Assembly: GCF_001949145.1 (NCBI RefSeq)
Contig: NW_019091582.1
Location: 162,678-189,349, forward strand
Direction: 5' to 3'
Source: Acanthaster planci
Lineage: Eukaryota; Echinodermata; Asteroidea; Valvatida; Acanthasteridae
DNA length: 26,672 nt
Made by a program: the position numbers and the translations under genes
The notes under the pieces: model-generated
What the model was told of the DNA's origin: nothing
Seen by the model: only the letters and a program-made list of their open reading frames with translations
Database searches by the model: none
In this document: positions 9,897-18,656 of the stretch, piece by piece
Position numbering within the stretch: position 1 is the stretch's first letter
How the letters are laid out: every line of letters begins with the position of its first letter

Positions 9897-10202
9897 AAGG
9901 GCCCTTAGGCGTGCTCGCCTGAGCTCATAGTTAAGAAACACGGGACGTGCCCCCCGGTCGTATGTACACTTGCATCCAAAATTCCATATTCAAACTGGAA
10001 TGCATTAAGACTGTACATAACTACGTTGACCGTTTCTTTGGAAGAACAGGCAAATGCTGTTCATCCAAACGGATCGATGAATTCTTAAAAGGAAACTATG
10101 AAGTAAATCCATAGAAATAGGGTTTACTCTTCTGACGCCACAGTGGTGGTTTTCCTACAAGTGGCATTTATAACTAAAGGCGAGCATGCTTAAGGGCCTT
10201 TG
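9897..10202. mobile_element. Short inverted-repeat element (MITE-like), ~306 bp
   Basis: The left terminus caagggcccttaggcgtgct-cgcct (9896-9920) is the imperfect inverted complement of the right terminus aggcgagcatgcttaagggc-ctttg (10178-10202), matching at about 21 of 25 positions. A further tagtta match lies just inside both ends. There is no internal ORF of note. I cannot identify a clean target-site duplication, so exact ends and superfamily are uncertain. Confidence 0.6.
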
Positions 10203-10783
10203 CGATAAAGGAAAAAATCACAAAATGTTAAAAATCCCACGCAGCTATCAGACCTCTAGATAATAATAGACGTACGTTACTAAATAGTTTACAAAATGCT
10301 ATTTAGAATTAAGGGACCACAAGAAAATTGAGGGGAATCGAAACCAGTAAATGGGTGTCATTTTCTGCTAACTGTGACCACCCATACAAGTTGCATGCAA
10401 AATGGGAGTGGCCTGTATACACAACGCAAGTGATCTGGAGGCAGCACAAAGACTGGCCACTAAGTCTTATAATACCGGGAAAGCAACATTTCTACGTCCT
10501 ACCACTTTGCAATCGACTGCAAAAAATTAACTGTTAATCACTTTTGTCAAAATCCCTAGTTGGAGGATTGATCATTCACTCTCAGGACGAGGTCATCTAC
10601 TGCGATTAAAATCCTCAGACTTTGAAAAAGTTTCATAAATACCTTAAACAGTTTAGCCATCCTGTTACATACCCGGTCTTTTAGGTTAACAGTAATTAAA
10701 AACAATTAGTCCACGTGAAATATTTCAAAATAACAATAAATATGTAACCATTTCAAAAACATCTTAAATTTCATATTTACCCA
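10203..10783. other. Intergenic, nothing recognised
   Basis: About 580 bp between two inverted-repeat elements. A 69-codon frame at 10328-10537 lacks any recognisable motif. Confidence 0.5.
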
Positions 10784-10787
10784 TTAA

Positions 10788-11099
10788 TTGTGACCCCAAA
10801 ATGAATAAAAAGATCCTGCATTTCCCCACCCACAAAAAACCCCTTACCAGCTGTTTTGCAAACGGTAGGACTTTGTCTTTTAAGCTCTACCTGAACTAAC
10901 ATAGTGTTTATCTGTGGGCCAAGCTACATCAACCACAATGTGGTCTATTGAAGCGTGCGATGCTGCACATGTTGTGCGCAATGCACATTGTACATGTCAG
11001 CACTCTGGCGATGACGTCATTATGGGAACGCGAACGACCAAAGGGGGATTTTTGTGGGTGGGGAAACGCAGCATCATTTTATTCATTTTGGGGACACAA
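10788..11099. mobile_element. MITE with ~60-bp terminal inverted repeats and flanking TTAA, 312 bp
   Basis: The left end TTGTGACCCCAAAATGAATA and the complement of the right end TTGTGTCCCCAAAATGAATA align over about 60 bp, continuing through TTTCCCCACCCACAAAAA, with few mismatches. Both ends are bordered by TTAA (10784-10787 and 11100-11103), the duplication made by piggyBac-type transposases. The border is the palindrome ATTAAT, so a TA or longer TIR cannot be excluded. The interior contains a perfect CRE-like TGACGTCA at about 11013 and an 81-codon frame with no similarity I recognise. It lies about 0.8 kb upstream of gene B. Confidence 0.75.
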
Positions 11100-11239
11100 T
11101 TAATTTACGATTTTTCGAATTGGTTACATATTTTTGTTAGTTTAAAATGCTTCACGTGAACTAAATGTTTTCTATTTCTTCCTTTAACAACCCTCTTGTT
11201 AGTTGAAGAACATAACCAGTCCAGTGTGTGATGGTGGTG

Positions 11240-11340
11240 TGTTGTCTATATTGACTCCTTTTGACTCTCAGGCTAAAACGGTATTTATGGATTGGAATAA
11301 ATGTGTGATTAACCGGTCTTAAGCACATGCTTAAAACCAG
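11240..11340 (+). repeat. Diverged ~90-bp direct duplication, copy 1
   Basis: The blocks tattgact, tttgact, ggctaaaacggtatttatgg, ttggaata and atgcttaaaac recur in the same order about 230 bp downstream (11476-11570). This is about 65% similar by eye. Confidence 0.5.
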
Positions 11341-11475
11341 CCAGGCACACGTGCATAGCTCAAGTAGCATGAACCACACGCCTACCAATCTCCACATAAG
11401 GACATTGTTCAGGACGTTCCCAAGAGCATACTGTACTCCATAAAAATGGTTGGAGAATCGTTTGAAATGTGCAAT

Positions 11476-11570
11476 TATTGAGTATGCTTTGACTTTCTGA
11501 CTAAAAAAGGTATTTATGAATGGGAATAGGGTAAATAATGCTTAGCTGTAATGTTTAAGACTGGGCCCTA
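11476..11570 (+). repeat. Diverged ~90-bp direct duplication, copy 2
   Basis: Partner of 11240-11340: tattgagt, tttgact, gactaaaaaaggtatttatg, gggaata, atgtttaagac. It ends within the 3' end of the unassigned minus-strand open frame at 11555-11893. Confidence 0.5.
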
Positions 11571-11893
11571 GGGAATGGATCCTGATAATAGCCTCGCTTG
11601 CGGCTTAGGTATTTGTCACGTCCATTCTCCCCATCTTGAAATTTGAAGACCACCCAGGCACACGTTTGTTGTCTTGATAAATCCAAAGCGTTTACCGAGT
11701 TGCCGTCAAATATGCAAAGAGGCTGGCCTGGAAATGGAAGTTCATTGTTGAAGGCTACTTCAATCGGTCTCCAGTGTATGTGACCGGGATTGGTTAATAA
11801 AGGAAGAGCACCGACCTTTGTCTTTATAAACTCGTCAACATAAGAAGTGACTACCAATCTTCTCCCAGATATTGTAAAGTCATCTTTCAGCAT
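11555..11893 (-). CDS. Unassigned 112-codon open frame, head-to-head with gene B
   Basis: This minus-strand frame starts at 11893, overlapping the gene B ATG by two bases and reading away from it through the gene B promoter. The predicted product is polar and mixed, with no signal peptide, no membrane segment and no domain I recognise. A run of Pro/Phe/Gly residues (L-P-F-P-G-Q-P-L-C-I-F-D-G-N) lies near the middle. The length is on the high side for chance in this AT-rich DNA. However, the overlap with the TATA box and leader of gene B argues against a normal gene. It is most likely a fortuitous frame, or possibly part of an exon of an antisense transcript. Confidence 0.2.
   Translation of the reverse strand: MLKDDFTISGRRLVVTSYVDEFIKTKVGALPLLTNPGHIHWRPIEVAFNNELPFPGQPLCIFDGNSVNALDLSRQQTCAWVVFKFQDGENGRDKYLSRKRGYYQDPFPRAQS
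11825..11830 (+). promoter_or_regulatory. TATA box of gene B
   Basis: TATAAA starts 67 bp upstream of the chosen ATG (11892), the same distance as in gene A. An inverted CCAAT (attgg) occurs about 35 bp further upstream at 11790. The leader between TATA and ATG contains accaatcttctcccagatat followed by tgtaaagtcat, which aligns with the gene C leader. Because the other in-frame ATG at 11847 lies only 22 bp after the TATA box, it is probably upstream of the transcription start. Confidence 0.6.
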
Positions 11894-12249
11894 GAAGTCG
11901 GTTCAGCATTTTCCTGTCCTTGCATTTGTCATGTTCGGCCTCGTCACCACGATCACGATTAATGCACACCCCATTATTTCGAGGGGGGTTCCACCTGTCT
12001 ATGAGCAGCATATAGTCATAAACCCACTCGATGGTCCCTCGTGCCCCGGGAGTTGTTGTAACTGCACTGCGATCCGAGAAATTGTTGCAGACGAACTACA
12101 GGACACGAACCTTTGGCTGGCCAAACAAGAAGCAAAAGTCGGTAACAAGGTAGACGGTCTGTCTGCGGAGTTAAATGGCTTTAAACTGCAGCTAGACCAG
12201 ATAACTGAAACAGTCATTGAGCTCTCCGCGCTCCTGAGAAGCACGACAG
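11892..12249 (+). CDS. Gene B exon 1: signal peptide and coiled coil
   Basis: It codes for 119 residues plus one base and ends ACGACAG|GTAGGT. The signal sequence [20 protein letters not shown] is followed by a short segment with V-I-N-P-L-D-G (shared as N-P-L-D/E in A and C), then [12 protein letters not shown] and a heptad-like helix ([18 protein letters not shown]). Confidence 0.92.
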
Positions 12250-13941
12250 GTAGGTTTGCAGTTCATTGAGGAATAATTCATTGGATAAATTGTGCAGGAT
12301 CTTTTCAAAATTACTAGGTCAGACCTGAACATCCGCTGAGCTGCCTTTTGCGTCATTTATTTTCCTCCAGCATGGAGCAAATGGGTTGAATTTCAACTAC
12401 CGTTATAGGGTTTTATGATCCTTGTAGTAATATTCCGCATATGGAATTTCGATAGCTGAATATTAAGTAAAACTCTACCATAGGTGAGTTTTTAGGCACG
12501 ATATATAACTTCTTCGATGTTTTTCAAATCGATGAACATGTTGCTCGTTTTTTTTTAATTGCAGCTGTACCTGTTACCCCTTCAGTGCCCCCTCATACGC
12601 CTTCAGTGCCCCCTCTGACGCCTCACAAGGACTGCTCCGACGCCTTGGCAAACGGTGTGACAATCAGTGGTGTGTATACGGTCCAACCTGCAGATCACGA
12701 AGGTCCTTTCAAAGTGTACTGTGACATGGAGACAGACGGTGGTGGATGGACGGTATGTTGTGCGTAGTTATTAGTTAGCGCTTAAGGAACTGAAAGCCTG
12801 CTCCCCAATCTCCGATTTACTCACCCTGTCATCTGCTGGTAGGGTTGTGCTCGGATAAAATGTGATATATATACAGACCAGATTAATCGAAGAACATTAT
12901 CAGCACCGGTATACATTATTTCTATGAAATCTTTGGATCATTAAAAGGTTGCATCATTATTTTCTAGTTTTTACGAGAAGTGATGCTGCTAAAGTGTACA
13001 TTTGTATAGATAATTATACATAAATGCTTTTGTGATGTAATTTACTCACACACGGTGTTGCATAGCCTTATATTTAATCAAATTTTGGTACAGTGTACTA
13101 CAATTAATACGAGACGTCAGATCCGCAGGATGAAATGCGAGAGGGTAATATAGAACATTAACTTTTTTTACAGGTGTTCCAACGCCGTCAAGACGGCTCT
13201 GTTGACTTCTATCGTGACTGGGAGAGCTACCGCCGGGGCTTCGGTGATCTGAACGGCGAGTTCTGGCTCGGCAATGACAACCTGCATCGACTCACCGCTC
13301 AGGGCGCGTACCGACTACGTGTCGATCTCGAGGACTTCGAAAACAACACTGTGTATGCCGAGTATGACATGTTTAGTGTTGCTGATGGGAGTGACAACTA
13401 CCAGTTGACGGTGCAAGGCTACTCCGGAACGGCTGGTAAGTTGTGCTGTTTTGTTTTACGAACTGCTGTGCACGGGAAATGGGTTTCAACTACGGAATCT
13501 GAGTATGGTAATATTGTAACATACCTGACTACTCCATTTAGAATTATATTCACGTGTGACTGCACAATGTACTCTTCATGAAAATATGAGTTTCGGAAAT
13601 GCTCAGTAATAACTATGATTATCAGCCTAACGTGTCTTCATTGTTGTAATTTGCCAATGTTATTATTATCCTACCGATTAATTGCAGGTGATTCCTTGTC
13701 ATATCATAGTAGTTATCCCTTCAGCACCAAAGACCACGACAACGACGTGGCTGGTTCTGAGTGTGCTTTACTTTACTCCGGTGCTTGGTGGTATGTAGAG
13801 TGTCACTACTCAAATCTCAATGGCGTGTACCTGAGTGGGCAGACGGATGTGTACGCTAAGGGTGTGATTTGGGTAACCTGGAAAGGGAATTTCTACTCGC
13901 TGAAACGTACTGAGATAAAAATTAAGGTAGCAACTAATTAG
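11892..13941 (+). CDS. FReD gene B: secreted fibrinogen-related lectin-like protein, complete, four exons
   Basis: Exons are 11892-12249, 12565-12752, 13174-13435 and 13688-13941. They total 1062 coding bases including TAG, giving 353 residues. Domains in order: signal peptide (1-24), Cys cluster C51/C55/C56/C58 with sequon N57, coiled coil (about 60-116), Pro-rich linker (121-139), and fibrinogen-related domain (about 141-350). FReD hallmarks seen: G-G-G-W at 178-181, V-F-Q-R-R-Q-D-G at 183-190, the calcium-site-like D-H-D-N-D (285-289), C-H-Y-S-N-L-N-G (308-315), and the terminal [10 protein letters not shown]. All four conserved cysteines (143, 172, 295, 308) are present. There is a FReD sequon at N239. 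The domain has its usual full length of about 210 residues. Intron phases are 1, 0, 1. Family knowledge suggests an extracellular oligomeric lectin binding acetylated sugars; the ligand itself is inference. No collagen, Ig or membrane segment is present. Confidence 0.93.
12250..12564 (+). other. Gene B intron 1
   Basis: The intron is 315 bp in phase 1, with donor GTAGGT and a T-rich tract ending AATTGCAG. Without splicing the frame ends six codons into the intron. Confidence 0.9.
12565..12752 (+). CDS. Gene B exon 2: duplicated Pro-rich linker and start of fibrinogen domain
   Basis: The 188-bp exon is 42 bp longer than exon 2 of genes A and C. The excess corresponds to two tandem 21-bp units (12579-12599 and 12600-12620) coding P-S-V-P-P-H-T and P-S-V-P-P-L-T. 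The remainder is [10 protein letters not shown] to G-G-G-W-T, ending ACG|GTATGT in phase 0. Confidence 0.92.
12579..12620 (+). repeat. 21-bp in-frame tandem duplication in coding sequence
   Basis: The two units ccttcagtgccccctcatacg-type and ccttcagtgccccctctgacg-type differ at two bases, which changes H to L. They lengthen the hinge between the coiled coil and the lectin domain by 14 residues relative to the paralogues. Confidence 0.9.
13174..13435 (+). CDS. Gene B exon 3: central fibrinogen domain
   Basis: The 262-bp exon follows CTTTTTTTACAG and ends GGCTG|GTAAGT (phase 1). It encodes [16 protein letters not shown], then the FReD core ([15 protein letters not shown], then L-R-V-D-L-E-D-F) to Y-S-G-T-A. 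It is GC-richer than the adjoining introns. Confidence 0.95.
13688..13941 (+). CDS. Gene B exon 4: C-terminal fibrinogen domain and stop
   Basis: It begins after AATTGCAG with G-D-S-L-S-Y-H. It carries the DHDND calcium-site-like motif, the second disulfide pair (C295/C308), W-W-Y, and C-H-Y-S-N-L-N-G at the expected ligand pocket. It ends with the canonical [10 protein letters not shown] plus V-A-T-N and TAG (13939-13941). I see no close AATAAA in the following few hundred bases, so the 3' UTR end is not defined. Confidence 0.95.
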
Positions 13942-14496
13942 CTTAGTGAAGTTAGGGTTAGGGAGAGCCAATTTGTTCACTACACCTTTTTACTTTTGTC
14001 GAAATGTCGTGATTCCATTTATCAAGCACTTGCAAGGGAAATGGAAGTAGATTGCCTCGTCCGTGTTATACATTTCAGAAATACGCTATCAACTTCAACT
14101 CCCATCGTTTGATTTTCTTTCATTTTACAATTTGTACCCCTTGGTGGTCACTTAGTTATTTCATACATTTATGAGACAGTGTGATCATTTGTGTACATCT
14201 CCCTGACTCCCATTTCTTCAATTGCTCCATCGCCTTTTGTACCCATAAGGAGAGTGTGTAGTTTGTAGATCTGACTTTTGTAAAATAACATTTTCTCTTT
14301 GTGGACAGAAAGTCCCCAGCGCTTTGTAACATGTTGAGTATGATCTCGACCGCGTCAAGCCTCCTATATCAAGCAAAACGGTAGTTCTGAGGTAACTGTA
14401 TTAATCCTCTTTGGAATATCACACTTTGACTAGTGTGCTCGCACAGATTCAATGAATTAACGAGGACGTCACTGTTCTTTTTCTATAAAAACAGAA

Positions 14497-14997
14497 TTGC
14501 GCAAGACAAGTGTTACACTATTCCCTCTCATGGATAAAAAGATTATAGGCAGGCAGTGCGTACATATGCGCTGGTCCTACCGGGGTGTCATTTGCTGGAG
14601 GACAGACACACAAATGCGCGTGAAACGTGATCAAACAAGACGGGATTGCAACAGAGAACGGCGCTGTCTCTCCAATGTGCGTGAACAGCTGCGTGGTCTG
14701 GATGTTTATTTCAATTCGATTCGTGTGACTTCATCATGGACCTCTGATTATAAGATCTCACTAGATGAACCGTCAAATTGTCCGTTAACTTCTAGTTCAA
14801 CAATGCCCTGTAACTTTAATGAGCGGTGGGTTTGGTTTAGACTAATGTTACGTCACTTGTACGAGTCGGATGTCTCCTTGCTCATTAAGTTAGGTCATGT
14901 GCAGGGATACGTTTTGCTTTATTTATACCTCACCTTTATTATTTGCACGTCCAAGAGAGACCACGAAAAAAGCACCAAGTCATTTCACAGTGAATAG
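14497..14997 (+). CDS. Unassigned long open frame, 167 codons
   Basis: The frame is open from TTG at 14497. The first ATG is at 14530 and gives about 155 residues. The product is basic in its first half (R/K-rich with scattered Cys), and residues near the C-terminus (H-V-Q-G-Y-V-L-L-Y-L-Y-L-T-F-I-I-C) are hydrophobic enough for one membrane segment. No family is recognised and there is no nearby core promoter of the kind seen at genes A and B. It is unusually long for chance but could be fortuitous or a decayed transposon frame. Confidence 0.2.
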   Translation: MRKTSVTLFPLMDKKIIGRQCVHMRWSYRGVICWRTDTQMRVKRDQTRRDCNRERRCLSNVREQLRGLDVYFNSIRVTSSWTSDYKISLDEPSNCPLTSSSTMPCNFNERWVWFRLMLRHLYESDVSLLIKLGHVQGYVLLYLYLTFIICTSKRDHEKSTKSFHSE

Positions 14998-17132
14998 GCG
15001 CGTTTGTTAACGTTTGTGTTTTTTTCCATTCGTTCGAATGTATGAGCTCACATACTGACTCGTACAGACAACCTTGTAGTCTCTATTTCTGCGCCGCCAA
15101 TGAGGTGACTTTTAATCAGGACAAAAGAGAAGTTCGTCAAAACAGTTTATCAGTTCATGAAAACAGAAAGTTTGTTTACGATTAACAAGAAAATAACGTT
15201 TTGCCTCAATATTCTGAAATTATCGATTTTCTATTTGATTTTTCATCTTGTGAAATCGCACACGATATGTACACGGTCACTGCACGTCAATGTTCAGTAG
15301 TATCCGTCAATACTACTGAGAAGTAGGCCTATTCCTTGAAGTTTAAATGGCAAGAGAAATTCTACAGCGTACAAACGTAGATTCCTCACCCAATAAAAAT
15401 AAACGCTGAGGTGAAGTCAGGTTTCAGTGTGCCATTCCGGATTTCTGGTCATGCATGAATCCTCGCGGTAGTGTTGCACACAAAAACATATATCATATAA
15501 ACATGTACAGTTTCCATTTCCTGATTCAAATTCATTTAAAGTTCAGAATAAAAATAATGATTATTACTGCAGAATTTTCTGATCAAAAGTAAAGTTAACC
15601 GTTTTGTAGTGAACATCGTGGGAAAGTAAAATTTCAAAGCAACGGTATGTCACATATTCACAACAATCTAAGATTGAATAAAAATGCGTTTACACAGAGG
15701 CCAACATTTCCCAGCTATTGAAAAAGTGAGTAAGTTTAATTGGCTTGATTTGTACATTGCCACTTCTTTCATGATTATTATGTATTTCGCGCTGATTACG
15801 GTTTTAGTGTCCAGCAGTGAACAATCCCACACATTGTTTGGCTGATTTTAAATGGTTAATTTAAGCATGAACTACTAGTATTAAGCACGGCAAGCTGAAG
15901 TTAAGCAAGACAATTATGCAGAATATAATATTGCAAGTACAGATAAGATTTAAAATTTAGTTTCTGAATATAATAACAGTACCCCCAGGCTGTATGAAGT
16001 GTGTTCTTTTTAAAACAAGAAATCTGTTTTTAAAAACAAAGCATTTACAAATTAATTCGCTTAAAGTTAATATTGCAAAAACTGTAGCAGCTAAATAAAC
16101 AAGCTGATTTTATCTAGATAATCCTATTTTCAGTGCATTGTGCCGTTCATTAAGTTAATTATGTTTGTATTTTAGCTGGGATCCGTTCAACAATGTCAAT
16201 ATTTCTTCAGCAAAGGATAATAATTGATTTCGAAAAACGAATCCTTTTACCATAAGTCTGATGACAGTAATTGAGACAATAATTGGAATTAATTTAATGG
16301 TACGACTGTACAATCTGACAAAAGGGGGCAACACTTCATGAATGTCATCCACTGAACTGTGAAGTCCCTTCAACGTCAGCCGATACCGGAGCGATAATTA
16401 TGTGGTACAGTTTGTCGAGAAGGTAATTTGTTTTATGCATTCATATTACGTGTGCCAATATCGTTTTCTGTCAAGCAAGGCGAATCACTGACACCAGGTG
16501 CATGCACCCCTATCGATACTCGGCAATTTAACTCTGATACGTACACAGAGGAATTTTGAAGCATTCTATTCGATGGCACCCTCCATGTTACAGTGCAAAG
16601 AAAGCAGTTCTCTGACTAATTCCTCTTCCTGTGACTGATCCTTATGCATTTGCCGTCAATGGGGCCGAGCTATGCCAAGAGAGGGCGCAGTTTCCTTGCC
16701 CCTTTAGTAGGAACTTCACTTCGCTGGTTGACGAACAATTATGATATGCATGCCTTGTGTTCTCGTCACTAACAAACAAAACAAACACTCGTGACCGGCA
16801 TGGCTCTTTCCAACCGATAAAAAGTTGCTTCTACTCAAGGCAGATAGATCAATCACCTAGAAGAAGCATAAGGCAGTAATTCTACCCTGTTGACTGAAAA
16901 CATTCACACAACTCGATCACACCTCAACTGTGCCTGTTTGAATCGTTTACCCGTTCGTATACAATAAATCAGTTTTCCGGAATGTAAACCAAAGACAATG
17001 GATTGTTACTCTTAAAAAAAGTACACTGCCGAAACCGAGGTCAATGATTTCGCAGGAAACGTACGAATTTAGTATATTCACAGCATATGGCCAGTGATTG
17101 CATGCATCAGTTGAGTGTTGATGAAGCCCCCC

Positions 17133-17147
17133 CACACACACACACAA
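17133..17147. repeat. Short CA microsatellite
   Basis: About seven CA units preceded by a C-run (ccccccac). Too short to be informative beyond its identity. Confidence 0.85.
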
Positions 17148-18324
17148 TAGAGCCTGAAAGTTGACCCCTGATGGCGCCCTTCCGGAAATCTTGAATATGA
17201 AAAATAAAGTGCAAAGATTTTAGAATTTGTAATATTTTTCCTTCATTTACTTCTTTAAAAATCCAACTCGAAAAAGGGACTCAAAAATATCTGCTAGTAT
17301 ATCAATTAAAACAAACTGTAAAATTACCTAACCTAAAAGAGAAATATTCTGCCAAAAAAATGACCTGCAGGATTGTACGCAGATAAACATTTGCACTCTT
17401 TAAAAGCCGAAATAGCAAAATATTTTACACACGTTTATAATTTATAAAGTAATTTATTTAATCTGGTTTATTTAATTAAAATATACACGGTAGGCAGCCA
17501 GATGAGGGTCGCTGATAAAACCCCGTTTACAATAATCTAGAGGCATCACATATCAGTAAGAAGGGAATATAAAATGATAATAATAAACATAAAGCAGTAT
17601 TCTACTTCTACAAAAGCTTCTAATATTTTATCTAGCCTTTGCTGTCAACAATTGCGTGATATCAACTCAACGGAATCTGGAACCCATCGACTGCAGATTT
17701 TTTTTTGGTGGCTAAATCTTTGCAAGGTTGTACAATCTCGTACTCAAGAAAACGCGGAGTGAAAACAAACGTGCATGAATATGAAGATCTATATCGCCGG
17801 ACCTAAACGGCCGCTATTTTTTTAACCCATCGATCTCCAGGTGACTTTTCCTAAATATGACTCGAGGAAGACAAAGGTAAAATTCCAACATGAGTGTTCA
17901 CGGGGTGCTGTCAGTTAGGAATTGTTTATCCAAACGTGATCGGATGGCCCAATGTCAGCCCAAAGGTTCCGGAAGCTCGCCTCGTGACCATTTACTTTCA
18001 GGCTCTATGTCGCAAACTTCGCTCCAGCGATGCTGCATTCATCAGAATTTATTTGGGGTCCACGAAACACGGCCCACGTGCTGGCGCCTTGGGAATCGCT
18101 ACTACATGGAATATTGGGGAGCTCAAAAGCTTTCAACCAGGCCTCGAGAGAAAATGCAGCTAGGTGTTTTTATTCCTCTGTTGTTATTTGTTTGTTGAGG
18201 TCCCTATACCTTCTTGTTAACATGGATAGTCGTCTGGCCGCAAGAGTCCGTGCAATGTTCATAATGCTTTTGTTTGACAATTCTTTCAATTATCGGAGTT
18301 AAACACAACGGCAGAGGGGGGGGG

Positions 18325-18656
18325 GAGTTCGGGCGGCTTGTTTTTGTTTGTTCACGAACAGCTCAACTTGTTCGTGAGTCTGCCTCTCGAACGCCTAGAA
18401 CGTACAATCATTTCTGTCATGGAAAATTATTAATGTTAATTTTGCAAAACTTTCCATTGTCTTCGGCTTTGTAGGCCATATCGATACTTTTTTCGGCTGG
18501 TCAAAAATAAATCTCACGAGTTCTTCCGTGTGTTCGAGTAGAATCCTGACGAGGAGGTTATGTGTGATCCTGTTCCGAGAACAGTGTTCTTGGGTTGCGT
18601 TCCCGCCGTTCAAGCTTGAACACGAAACCTGTGTCAAGAACAGGCCGCCCGAACTC
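18325..18656. mobile_element. Inverted-repeat element rich in GTTC/GAAC, 332 bp
   Basis: The termini gagttcgggcggcttgtttt-tg (18325-18346) and the complement of the right end gagttcgggcggcctgttct-tg (18656-18635) match at 20 of 22 positions. The interior is full of short complementary words, such as ttcacgaaca/tgttcgtgag at 18351-18377, and gttccgagaacagtgttctt and caagcttgaac near the right end. The transcript would be highly structured. The left flank is a G-run (18316-18325), which obscures any target duplication. The superfamily is undetermined, possibly hAT-like. Confidence 0.65.

Larger units (their letters stand above)
13942..18324. other. Intergenic, gene-poor
   Basis: This AT-rich interval includes the gene B 3' UTR of unknown length, one unassigned 167-codon frame (14497-14997), and a 9-bp-stem hairpin (15294-15319). 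A GC-richer patch at 17890-18200 is open in more than one frame but has no recognisable product. No FReD exon signature was found on either strand. Confidence 0.5.

Noticed and set aside
11847-11891. Upstream ATG that would add 15 residues to gene B
   Set aside because: It is only 22 bp after the TATA box, so probably upstream of the transcription start. The ATG at 11892 directly precedes the signal peptide and matches the start positions of genes A and C.
13950-13966. Two TTAGGG units just after the gene B stop
   Set aside because: Only two copies. Too short to be an interstitial telomeric tract and expected by chance at this scale.
16497-16508. Perfect 12-bp palindrome ggtgcatgcacc
   Set aside because: An isolated palindrome of this length is unremarkable in 26 kb, with no partner or repeat context.
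17890-18302. Three overlapping plus-strand open frames of 89-102 codons
   Set aside because: They overlap in different frames, which reflects a local rise in GC rather than coding. None has a recognisable domain or splice context.
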